From: Lysobacteraceae bacterium
GTDB lineage: Bacteria > Pseudomonadota > Gammaproteobacteria > Xanthomonadales > Wenzhouxiangellaceae
DNA: 8,882 nucleotides
NCBI GenBank assembly: GCA_020201235.1
Contig: JAIVHD010000139.1
Span: 1 to 8,882, forward strand
Direction: 5' to 3'
Of this stretch, positions 1 through 5,949 are shown piece after piece. Made by a program: the position numbers and the translations under genes. The notes under the pieces were generated by a model. The model was not told the DNA's origin. It saw only the letters and a list, made by a program, of their open reading frames with translations, and made no database searches. Each line of letters begins with the position of its first letter. Position 1 is the stretch's first letter.

Positions 1-154
1 GCCACAGGCTGGCTAGCAGGCCGATACCCAGAAACAACAGCACGGCCGGAAAGCCAATGCGTTCGGAAGGCCGGCTGAACAGCACGCTTGCAAGCATCAG
101 CAGGCCGGTGATGGTCAGCAGCCATCCGGTGGTCAGCGGTTCGCTGGCGATCAC
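1..154 (-). CDS. N-terminal fragment of a CvrA/NhaP2-type K+(Na+)/H+ antiporter
   Basis: The reverse strand gives 51 residues from a GTG at 154-152, then runs off the left edge. The fragment is one hydrophobic helix (GWLLTITGLLMLASVLFS), a short polar turn (RPSERIGF), then PAVLLFLGIGLLASLW. In the CPA1 monovalent cation/proton antiporter family, CvrA/NhaP2 proteins begin the same way, with helix 1, an S-x-R-x-G-x-P turn and a FLxIGML-like helix 2. These are inner-membrane proteins that exchange K+ or Na+ for protons. The GTG is preceded by GGGAG about 6 nt upstream, and an in-frame TGA lies just before it, so no ATG/GTG start further upstream is available. The gene is divergent from the DksA-like gene. 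Only the first two helices are visible, so ion specificity and any C-terminal regulatory domain are unknown. Confidence 0.6.
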   Translation of the reverse strand, partial: MIASEPLTTGWLLTITGLLMLASVLFSRPSERIGFPAVLLFLGIGLLASLW

Positions 155-527
155 ACAGGTCTCCCGGAGAGTTTGCAGTCAGTACTCTTTATTATCTAGG
201 ATTATTGACCACCCGATTGACTGCGGCAGCCGCTGGCCCCGAGGCTACAGCGTTTTGCTCAGTCGCGCATCCTCACCCTACAGCTGGGTACGCTCGTATC
301 GTTGCGAAAACGCCAGATCCACAAGGCCTGGAACTGCCTCGCGACGACCGGGTGGTGAATAAGTCGGGCTAACATGGTAGGGCCGCATGAAACGGGCAGC
401 CATGTGTGAGGTCGTGGAGTTTTACGGCCTGGAGAATTGAATCAAGGCAACAAGAAAACAACTTTGACGCGATGCAGGTTTGTGAGTAAAGGGCAGAATT
501 GGCTGCAAATGGAGAGGTACGGATATC
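155..527. other. long divergent spacer between antiporter and DksA-like gene
   Basis: These 373 bases between two divergent genes hold no convincing coding region; the frames that stay open are Arg/Ser-rich and match nothing I recognise. The left part is AT-rich: attatc at 191-196 (GATAAT on the reverse strand) is a possible -10 for the antiporter, without a good -35. The right part holds the candidate promoter for the regulator gene. The middle (about 225-370) is GC-rich and unassigned. It is unusually long for a simple divergent promoter, so a small RNA or a long leader is possible but not shown. Confidence 0.4.
464..492 (+). promoter_or_regulatory. candidate sigma70-like promoter for the DksA-like gene
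   Basis: TTGACG at 464-469 is a good -35 match. Seventeen bases later comes TAAAGG at 487-492, a weak -10 that keeps only three consensus positions. The pair lies about 35 bp upstream of the ATG, in an AT-richer patch. A ribosome-binding site GGAGAGG follows at 511-517. This is a visual call only, and the poor -10 keeps confidence low. Confidence 0.25.
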
Positions 528-884
528 ATGGATGATGAACGATTGGGTCACGAGCAATTCAGGCGAATTATTCGGCAGCAAATTGCGGAGCTGGAGGACT
601 CGAGCGAGACCAGCCGCGAATCGCGTCAGGCGGTCGAGCTTGACCAGACCCGGCAGGGACGCTTGAGCCGCATGGATGCAATGCAGGGCCAGCAGATGGC
701 CAACGCCACCGAGGCGCGTCGCCGGCACCGCATCGCGCGCCTGGAGGTGGCGTTGCGGCGCATCGACAACGATGAGTTCGGCGACTGCCTGGAGTGCGGC
801 GATCCGATCGCCTCTGTGCGGCTGAAATCCGACCCGGCCGCGACCCTGTGCGTGGCCTGCGCGACCGAGCGCGAACGCGGCTGA
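528..884 (+). CDS. DksA/TraR-family C4 zinc-finger regulator
   Basis: This small cytoplasmic protein (118 aa) belongs to the DksA/TraR family, whose members bind the secondary channel of RNA polymerase and modulate initiation, in DksA's case together with ppGpp. Residues 8-80 are charged and helical, fitting a shortened coiled-coil hairpin. The VELDQ(x)4GRLSRMDA segment around 36-51 lies at the expected tip and supplies acidic residues Asp39 and Asp50. The C-terminal zinc finger is intact: Cys87-x2-Cys90 (CLEC) and Cys108-x2-Cys111 (CVAC), preceded by the family's NDEFGDC motif. At 118 aa it is shorter than classical DksA (about 150 aa), so it is more likely a paralogue of the short YbiI/TraR type than DksA itself. 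GGAGAGG about 10 nt upstream supports the ATG. The ORF ends 4 bp before a large palindrome. Confidence 0.9.
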   Translation: MDDERLGHEQFRRIIRQQIAELEDSSETSRESRQAVELDQTRQGRLSRMDAMQGQQMANATEARRRHRIARLEVALRRIDNDEFGDCLECGDPIASVRLKSDPAATLCVACATERERG

Positions 885-888
885 GAAA

Positions 889-1086
889 TTAACCCATCAG
901 TTGCATAAATTTACGAGTGCGAGAGCCCGGAGAGTCGTGTTTCCGGGGCGTGCGCGGAGATTTTTCAGCCGCAGCATAGTTCACACTATGTGAGGACCTG
1001 AAAAATCGAGCACGCGCCCCGGAAACGCTGCTATACCGGGCAGCGTAGTGGTCTCACGCCGGAAATTTATGCAACAGATGGGTTAA
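889..1086. repeat. 198-bp imperfect palindrome, possible MITE-like element
   Basis: The outer arms are 24 bp and inverted: 889-912 (starts ttaacccatc) and 1063-1086 (ends gatgggttaa), differing at one base. A second pair of inverted arms lies inside, at 939-968 and 998-1026, sharing gtttccggggcg and atttttcag with a short scrambled stretch between. At the centre is a perfect 6-bp hairpin, catagt (975-980), loop tcac, actatg (985-990). Segments between the outer and inner arms pair poorly. The element fills nearly the whole gap between two convergent genes, ending 7 bp from the redoxin stop. I see no ORF or clear target duplication. The nested architecture suggests a non-autonomous mobile or REP-like element, and transcribed from either side it would fold into a long hairpin that could protect or terminate mRNA. 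Confidence 0.8.
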
Positions 1087-1093
1087 GCCGGGC

Positions 1094-1921
1094 TCAGTTC
1101 AGGTATTTCAGGTAGGTCGACGGGTCGGGTCGCAATCGGTAGTTTTTGGCGATTTCGATAAACCGAATGTGGCCTTGTGCATCGACGACGATGACGGTTG
1201 GGATGGCCGCATCGCGCGGGTAACCCAAAGCCTCCATACCGGCCGGAGCCGTGCCGCGCGCCTCGATTCCCAGCGATTGCGCGACCCGATTGCCCGGATC
1301 CCTTAGGAACGAGGCCGGTATCGAAAACCGTTCGGCGATCTGGCGGGTCTGTTTCTGCGGTTGGCTGCTGATAAACCACAAGTTTGCGTTATGACGCGCG
1401 ACCTGGCGCCAGGCCGCGGCCAGCTCGTGGATTTGGGCCGAGCACAGCGGGCACCAGTTGCCGCGATAAAAAACCAGCACGGCGGCGCGACCGTCGAGCT
1501 CCTTTGCGCTGACCGGTCGGCCGTCGGCGTCTTCCAGCGTAAAGTCCGGTAAAACCTCGCCCGGCACCGGTGCGTCGCTGGCTGCGGGCTCGACCGAATA
1601 CCACCTCAGGTATGCCATCCAGCCGGCCAGCGCGACGATCGAGCCGCCCAGAAAGCCCTGCCAGGAATCGCCGTGGAGGTACACGGCCATCATTGCAATC
1701 ACAGCCCCCAGGCCTGAAAAGACTGAAACCAGCAACGGGTGGGCATCGGTTCGCGGCGGACGCGCCGCGCCAAGCCAGATAAAAAACGTCAGCGGCGCGG
1801 CCGCCGCCAGCAACAGACCGGCCGCGGCCAGCCACGGAATCGGCAGCGACAATGCATACAGCGAGACCACGCACAGCGCCGCAAGCACGGCCAGGTAAAT
1901 TGAAATGAACCAGCGCTTCAT
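1094..1921 (-). CDS. membrane-anchored redoxin (AhpC/TSA-like) with four N-terminal TM segments
   Basis: The protein has 275 aa from the ATG at 1921. Four hydrophobic stretches at about residues 8-25, 29-50, 62-82 and 88-105 fit an N-terminal membrane domain. A thioredoxin-fold redoxin domain follows from about 120: LPDFTLEDADGR opens it, then VLVFYRGNWCPLC with Cys157 and Cys160, and the cis-proline region AAIPTVIVVDAQG (Pro241). The FYRGNWCPLC form is typical of AhpC/TSA-like and peroxiredoxin-like redoxins. It could reduce peroxides or act in thiol-disulfide exchange, on whichever membrane face the domain occupies. A longer reading from a TTG at 2023 adds 34 unremarkable residues; I prefer the ATG because it starts directly before the first hydrophobic segment and has GGAAAG upstream. 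The gene is divergent from the transglycosylase, 107 bp away. Peroxidase versus thioredoxin-like activity is not settled. Confidence 0.82.
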   Translation of the reverse strand: MKRWFISIYLAVLAALCVVSLYALSLPIPWLAAAGLLLAAAAPLTFFIWLGAARPPRTDAHPLLVSVFSGLGAVIAMMAVYLHGDSWQGFLGGSIVALAGWMAYLRWYSVEPAASDAPVPGEVLPDFTLEDADGRPVSAKELDGRAAVLVFYRGNWCPLCSAQIHELAAAWRQVARHNANLWFISSQPQKQTRQIAERFSIPASFLRDPGNRVAQSLGIEARGTAPAGMEALGYPRDAAIPTVIVVDAQGHIRFIEIAKNYRLRPDPSTYLKYLN

Positions 1922-2028
1922 GAAGCTTTCCGTTGCAAACCGATGGTTATTGTGGCCCAAACCTGGCGGTTGCAGTCGCCAGGACTCGCTATTTCCGGCG
2001 CATCGCCGGGTTGATTGAGGCAATATTC

Positions 2029-3198
2029 ATGAACCCTTCCGACCTGACCGATTCCTTCGGCCAGTGCCTTGTGCGCCTGGAAGATCGGGCTCTCCGGCAG
2101 GGCCTGCCCGAGCCAATCGTTCGCGAGGTGCTCGGAACCCTGCAGTTTCAGCCACGCGTGATCGAGCTGGATCGTTCCCAGCCGGAGTTCATGCAATCAT
2201 TCGCAGACTACCTGCGGGCTCGCGTCACCGAACAGCGGGTGGCGCGGGGTCGCGAGCTGTTGAGCCGCCATCGCGACCTGCTGACGCGCCTGACCCGGGA
2301 GTACGGGGTACCAGGCCACTACCTGGTTGCGTTCTGGGGCCTGGAGACCAATTTCGGCTCTTTTCTGGGCAGCATGCCGACGCTTGACTCGCTGGCCACG
2401 CTGGCCTGCGACGGCCGCCGCGGCGCGTTCTTCGAAGACGAACTGATGACCGCCTTGCGCGTGCTCGAGCGCGATTCGCTGGTGCCGGCGTCGATGCGTG
2501 GCTCATGGGCCGGTGCCATGGGCCACACGCAGTTCATGCCGTCGTCGTATCTTCGTTACGCGGTCGATGGCGACGATGACGGCAGGATTGATCTCTGGGG
2601 CAGCGAGGCCGACGCGCTGGCATCCGGTGCAAACTATCTTCAATCGCTGGGCTGGCTGCGCGGCCAGCGCTGGGGTCGGGAGGTGCGCCTGCCGGCCGAC
2701 TTCAACCACGCCGATGCCGGTGTCGAATCCAGCCGAATGCTCGAGCAGTGGCAAAAGCTCGGCGTTACCGCAGGCGGCGGTCAGCCGCTGCCGGTTGCCG
2801 ATTTCGAAGCGACGCTGCTGCTGCCGATGGGGCATCGTGGCCCGGGGTTTCTCGTTTATTCGAACTTCGAGGTCATCATGCGCTGGAATCGTTCGCAGTC
2901 CTACGCGATCGCGGTCGGCCACCTGGCCGACCGGATCGCCGGCGGCCCGGCGCTGGTCGCGGCACTCCCTGAACAAGATCGGGCGCTTTCGCGCGCCGGC
3001 ATCCAGGCCATGCAGCAGCGGCTGCACGAACTCGGTCTGGAACCCGGCGAGGCCGATGGTATCGTCGGTCCGGCGACGCGTGCCGCGTTGCGACGGTTTC
3101 AGCGCGAGCGCGATCTGGTGGCCGACGGGTACCCGGACCCGGCGACACTCGAGGCGGTGATGACACAAGCGCCTGAAGCTTCCGGAGAGCCCGAATGA
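2029..3198 (+). CDS. MltB-family lytic murein transglycosylase with C-terminal peptidoglycan-binding domain
   Basis: The enzyme (389 aa from ATG 2029) cleaves the MurNAc-GlcNAc bond in peptidoglycan to give 1,6-anhydroMurNAc ends. The catalytic domain covers about residues 5-310. ELDRSQPEF (47-55) is a family signature, and AFWGLETNFGSF (101-112) carries the predicted catalytic Glu106. SWAGAMGHTQFMPSS (159-173) and VDGDDDGRIDLWGS (179-192) are the next conserved blocks. A PG_binding_1-type module follows at about 321-378, with DGIVGPATRAALRRFQ. GAGG about 9 nt upstream supports ATG 2029. An in-frame TTG at 1933 would add 32 residues that still do not form a convincing signal peptide. These enzymes normally act in the periplasm, so missing export information is odd. 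It overlaps the Bax-like gene by ATGA, so the two are probably co-transcribed. Confidence 0.9.
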   Translation: MNPSDLTDSFGQCLVRLEDRALRQGLPEPIVREVLGTLQFQPRVIELDRSQPEFMQSFADYLRARVTEQRVARGRELLSRHRDLLTRLTREYGVPGHYLVAFWGLETNFGSFLGSMPTLDSLATLACDGRRGAFFEDELMTALRVLERDSLVPASMRGSWAGAMGHTQFMPSSYLRYAVDGDDDGRIDLWGSEADALASGANYLQSLGWLRGQRWGREVRLPADFNHADAGVESSRMLEQWQKLGVTAGGGQPLPVADFEATLLLPMGHRGPGFLVYSNFEVIMRWNRSQSYAIAVGHLADRIAGGPALVAALPEQDRALSRAGIQAMQQRLHELGLEPGEADGIVGPATRAALRRFQRERDLVADGYPDPATLEAVMTQAPEASGEPE

Positions 3199-3974
3199 AG
3201 ATGCCTCATCGGCCCAGTGTACTGAGCGTCGGTCTCGCCCTGGTTGCAGGCCTGATCATCGCGCTGCTGGTGATCCCGCTGCGCACTCCGGAGCGACTGC
3301 CGGATTTCGATGCCATTGGCGATGTCGATACGCGTAAACAGGCGTTCTTCGCGTTCCTGGCACCGCTGGTCGAAGCCGAAAACGAGCGCGTGATGTACGA
3401 CCGTGCGCGGCTGCTTGCGTTGAACGAGCGGCTGGAATCCGGACAAGCCCTTGGTGGCCGCGATCGCCACTGGCTGAAGCGGATGGCCGGGCACTACGAT
3501 GTCGAATGGCATCGCGACGATCCGGTTCGGGTCATGCAGCAACTGGCGCGGCGGGTTGACACGGTTCCGGTTTCGCTGGCGCTGGTCCAGGCTGCGGCTG
3601 AATCGGGCTGGGGCCGGTCACGCTTTGCGGTCGACGGCAACAACCTGTTCGGCCAGTGGTGCTATACGCGCGGCTGCGGCATGGTACCGTCGCGCCGGGC
3701 CGGCGGCGCGCAGCATGAGGTCGAATCCTTTGTGTCGGTGCGCGAATCGGTCTCGCGTTATATCCATAACCTTAATACCCACTCGGCCTATGCGCCTCTG
3801 CGCGAGATTCGCGCGCGTCTGCGAGAGGCCGACCGCGAGCCGACTGCGATGGTCCTGGCCGACGGCCTGATCCGTTACTCGGAGCGGCGCGAGGACTATG
3901 TAGAGGAAGTCAAAAGCGTGATTCGCGTCAACCGTCCTCTGATCGAACAGGTCATCCACCAGAGCCCGAATTGA
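3195..3974 (+). CDS. bax: Bax-like membrane-anchored glucosaminidase-domain protein
   Basis: The protein has 259 aa. Residues 9-28 form a single hydrophobic segment after a basic N-terminus, so it is a signal anchor or uncleaved signal placing the rest in the periplasm. The C-terminal half (about 110-255) is a glucosaminidase-type domain close to E. coli Bax. SLALVQAAAESGWGRSRF contains the predicted catalytic Glu136, followed by GNNLFGQWCYTRGCGMVP (148-165) and SRYIHNLNTHSAYAPLR, all hallmarks of Bax homologues. Length matches Bax (about 270 aa). The family is linked to hydrolysis of the GlcNAc-MurNAc bond in peptidoglycan; activity of Bax itself is little characterised. The ATG overlaps the transglycosylase stop (ATGA), implying translational coupling, and the deacetylase ORF starts 4 bp after its TGA. 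The family call is secure; the enzymatic role is inferred. Confidence 0.85.
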   Translation: MKMPHRPSVLSVGLALVAGLIIALLVIPLRTPERLPDFDAIGDVDTRKQAFFAFLAPLVEAENERVMYDRARLLALNERLESGQALGGRDRHWLKRMAGHYDVEWHRDDPVRVMQQLARRVDTVPVSLALVQAAAESGWGRSRFAVDGNNLFGQWCYTRGCGMVPSRRAGGAQHEVESFVSVRESVSRYIHNLNTHSAYAPLREIRARLREADREPTAMVLADGLIRYSERREDYVEEVKSVIRVNRPLIEQVIHQSPN

Positions 3975-3978
3975 GAAA

Positions 3979-5031
3979 ATGTCCAGGCAATCATTGAACC
4001 AGTCCGCGCCGGTCAGGCGTCAGTTCCTGATTCCGCAGATCGTGTCGCGCAATGCCCGTGACGACGGTCGTCGCAACGGTGTTGCTGCGCAATGTGCGAA
4101 ACCCAGATTTTTAAACGAATCGCACGTCAGCCGATTCAATCGGTGCTTCGCCGGCCTTTCCCGAATCCTGCTGATTGTTGTCGCGGGCCTGGTGTCGGCC
4201 GTCCAGGTGATGGCCGATTCCGATCATGCCGTGGTGCTGCTTTATCATCATGTCAGCGACCGGACACCGTCATCGACCAGCGTGAGCCCGCAGCAGTTCC
4301 AGCGCCACCTCGAATTTCTGCACCAGCACGAGTTTGAGGTCTGGCCGCTGGATCAGATCATAAAGCGCCTGTTTGACCAATCGCTGGGCGTGCCCGACAA
4401 CGTGGTCGCGATCACCTTCGATGATGCCTATGAATCGATTCACGACCAGGCCTGGCCGATGCTTGAAAAATACGGCTGGACGGCAACCGTGTTTGTCAAC
4501 ACCGACGCCGTCGACCAGGGGCACAAGCCCTACATGAACTGGGATCAGCTGCGCGAGTTGACCGGTGCCGGCTTCGCGCTTGGCAACCACAGCGCTTCCC
4601 ACGCCCACCTGCTGGCACATGAATCGGGCGAAACGGCTGACGAATGGCGACGGCGGGTCACCGAAGACATCCGGCGTGCTGAACGCCGCATATTCGACGA
4701 GACCGGTCTCGACACCAGACTTTTGGCCTATCCATTCGGTGAAGACAGTATCGAACTGGCCGGGCTGATCGACTCGCTGGGTTACCGCGGCTTGACCCAA
4801 CGCTCCGGCGCGATCGGTGCGCACACCGATGATCGCGCGATTCCGCGATTTCCGATGGCGCAAGGCTTCGATTCGATCGAACGCCTTGAGCTTGCCGTGC
4901 GCGCCCGCCCGCTACCGGTCACGCGCGTTCGCTACCAGCCGCCGCGCGAGCAGGGCGTGGTGGAAAACCCGACGGCACTTCATTTCAAAATCCGTCCCGG
5001 TGGCTGGCGGCCATCGCAACTGGCCTGTTAG
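3979..5031 (+). CDS. PgaB-like polysaccharide deacetylase, frame broken near the C-terminus
   Basis: This is an NodB-homology (carbohydrate esterase 4) deacetylase of the type found at the N-terminus of PgaB, which removes N-acetyl groups from exported poly-GlcNAc-like polymers. AVVLLYHHVSD (84-94) opens the domain. ITFDD (145-149) supplies catalytic Asp148 and metal ligand Asp149, HSASH (204-208) supplies both metal-binding His, and LLAYPFGE (248-255) is motif 3. Residues 62-79 (RILLIVVAGLVSAVQVMA) look like a signal peptide, but 60 Arg-rich residues precede it when the ATG at 3979 is used, which is unusual; the true start may lie further in. The 350-aa reading stops at TAG 5029-5031, right after RPSQLAC. 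The expected C-terminal segment lies downstream in another frame (see 5031-5180). It is probably the third gene of the transglycosylase-Bax operon. Confidence 0.85.
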   Translation: MSRQSLNQSAPVRRQFLIPQIVSRNARDDGRRNGVAAQCAKPRFLNESHVSRFNRCFAGLSRILLIVVAGLVSAVQVMADSDHAVVLLYHHVSDRTPSSTSVSPQQFQRHLEFLHQHEFEVWPLDQIIKRLFDQSLGVPDNVVAITFDDAYESIHDQAWPMLEKYGWTATVFVNTDAVDQGHKPYMNWDQLRELTGAGFALGNHSASHAHLLAHESGETADEWRRRVTEDIRRAERRIFDETGLDTRLLAYPFGEDSIELAGLIDSLGYRGLTQRSGAIGAHTDDRAIPRFPMAQGFDSIERLELAVRARPLPVTRVRYQPPREQGVVENPTALHFKIRPGGWRPSQLAC

Positions 5032-5180
5032 TGGCCGTCGGGATGGCCGGCCACGGCAAACCGGGACGCAACCGTCTGAACTGCACGGCAGCGGCCGAAG
5101 ACGGCAGCGGTGACTACTATTGGCACACCTTTCAATGGCTGCAGCTGCGGCCCGACGGCACCTGGGCGCACGACAACTGA
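5031..5180 (+). pseudogene. displaced C-terminal segment of the deacetylase (one-base frame break)
   Basis: From GTG 5031 the third forward frame runs 49 codons to TGA 5178-5180. It includes GRNRLNCTAAAEDGSGDYYW and then HTFQWLQLRPDGTW. From my knowledge of the family, proteobacterial deacetylases of this kind end with a Leu-x-Cys-Tyr-x-Ser-like start, then Gly-Arg-x-x-Tyr/Leu-Asn-Cys-Thr-Ala and a Tyr-Tyr-Trp motif. Adding one base after TGT TA (5026-5030) would give Cys-Tyr-Val and join the two frames into one protein of about 400 aa. The linker to GRNR is shorter than I would expect, so a small in-frame loss is also possible. It has no ribosome-binding site or start of its own, so I read it as the broken end of the upstream gene. 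Confidence 0.55.
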
Positions 5181-5268
5181 TACCGGGTCATCTCGCCGAG
5201 AACGGACTTGATCCCGGCATCGTGGCCAGGAGATGGATGCAATCGATAAGCTAACCCTGGGGGTTTGA

Positions 5269-5820
5269 ATGAAAAGTCTTTTGTCCGCTCCGTTAAGCTC
5301 GCGAGGATTATCGTCCTGTGAGTCGTATTGCCTGAATCTCTGCATCGCTGCACTGGGCTTGTTGTTGCTGGGTTTGCTCAACCCCGCGTTGGCTCAATCG
5401 CAGGGATTTAAAACGAGAATATGTGCTTGTTCGACCAGCAGTGCGTTTGCCTGGCATGCCGAGAATGCAGCGCTGAGCGAGGTCCCGCCGCTGTTTGAGG
5501 ATCGTCAGGATATTTACGTCGTAAATCCTGTGACGCAGGATATCCGCGCCTTCAGCGTGAGTCGGCAGATGACGGGCGTTGATACGGGGGTCGGGGGCGA
5601 GCTCTGGAGCACCGAGGTTGTTCCCGGCCCCGGCGACCCTCAGATCGTTGATGGTCTGCACGCTGTGATCACGGCGATACGCGACTTCGATATGGCCGTT
5701 TCGGCCACGATCCTGCTGGAGAATCAGCCGAATCCGCCACAGCCGACGATTTTCGACACACTCATTCTTCCCATTCCTGCAGTGTTCTTGGCGGCTCGGG
5801 TACAGACCTCGGAAATCTAG
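5269..5820 (+). CDS. secreted protein of unknown function
   Basis: I do not recognise this 183-aa protein. A signal peptide is clear: after 21 polar residues comes the hydrophobic core CLNLCIAALGLLLLGLLNPA and an ALA-Q cleavage site at 42/43. The mature part begins TRICACSTSSAF, with closely spaced Cys52 and Cys54, then a segment (DIYVVNPVTQDIRAFSVSR, 81-99) that looks beta-rich and a helical-looking stretch (GLHAVITAIRDFDMAV, 129-144). There is no catalytic motif I can name. Start ATG 5269 has only a weak GGGGGT upstream. Codon choice is less GC-biased than in the neighbours. Its C-terminus may be altered: the frame beginning at 5787 continues LGGSGTDLGNLAALSSATVP to a TAA at 5850-5852, which looks as natural as the annotated end. 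It sits between the deacetylase and the HAD gene; a link to either is unproven. Confidence 0.6.
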   Translation: MKSLLSAPLSSRGLSSCESYCLNLCIAALGLLLLGLLNPALAQSQGFKTRICACSTSSAFAWHAENAALSEVPPLFEDRQDIYVVNPVTQDIRAFSVSRQMTGVDTGVGGELWSTEVVPGPGDPQIVDGLHAVITAIRDFDMAVSATILLENQPNPPQPTIFDTLILPIPAVFLAARVQTSEI

Positions 5821-5848
5821 CTGCGCTGAGTAGCGCAACGGTTCCAGC

Positions 5849-5879
5849 TTAAAAATTGATCCCACAGGTGGGTTAATAT
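5849..5879 (+). promoter_or_regulatory. candidate promoter region for the HAD-methyltransferase operon
   Basis: The AT-rich stretch holds TTAAAA (5849-5854) and, 19 bp later, TAATAT (5874-5879); each matches the sigma70 hexamers at four of six positions. A small inverted repeat, CCCAC-AG-GTGGG (5861-5872), lies between them and could be an operator. The first ATG of the operon is about 70 bp downstream. The match is weak and the spacing slightly long, so this is only a candidate. Confidence 0.25.
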
Positions 5880-5949
5880 GCACGCTTAGTCGTATCGCTG
5901 TCGGTCGGGCTGGCAGCCGTACGAGGCAGGCGATCAGGTGGGAGCTTTG

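Noticed and set aside
387..440. 17-codon ATG frame upstream of the DksA-like gene as a leader peptide
   Set aside because: No Shine-Dalgarno or attenuator-type hairpin accompanies it, so a leader role is unsupported.
2503..3168. Long open reading frame of 221 codons on the reverse strand
   Set aside because: It lies wholly opposite the transglycosylase gene, has no recognisable domain and is Arg/Pro/His-rich, as expected of an antisense shadow in GC-rich DNA.
5822..5837. Small hairpin TGCGCT-GAGT-AGCGCA right after the secreted protein stop
   Set aside because: The stem has only six pairs and no T-run follows, so it does not qualify as an intrinsic terminator.
5861..5876. ggtgggttaa resembling the ends of the 198-bp palindrome
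   Set aside because: Similarity is limited to about nine bases with no partner arm nearby; probably chance.
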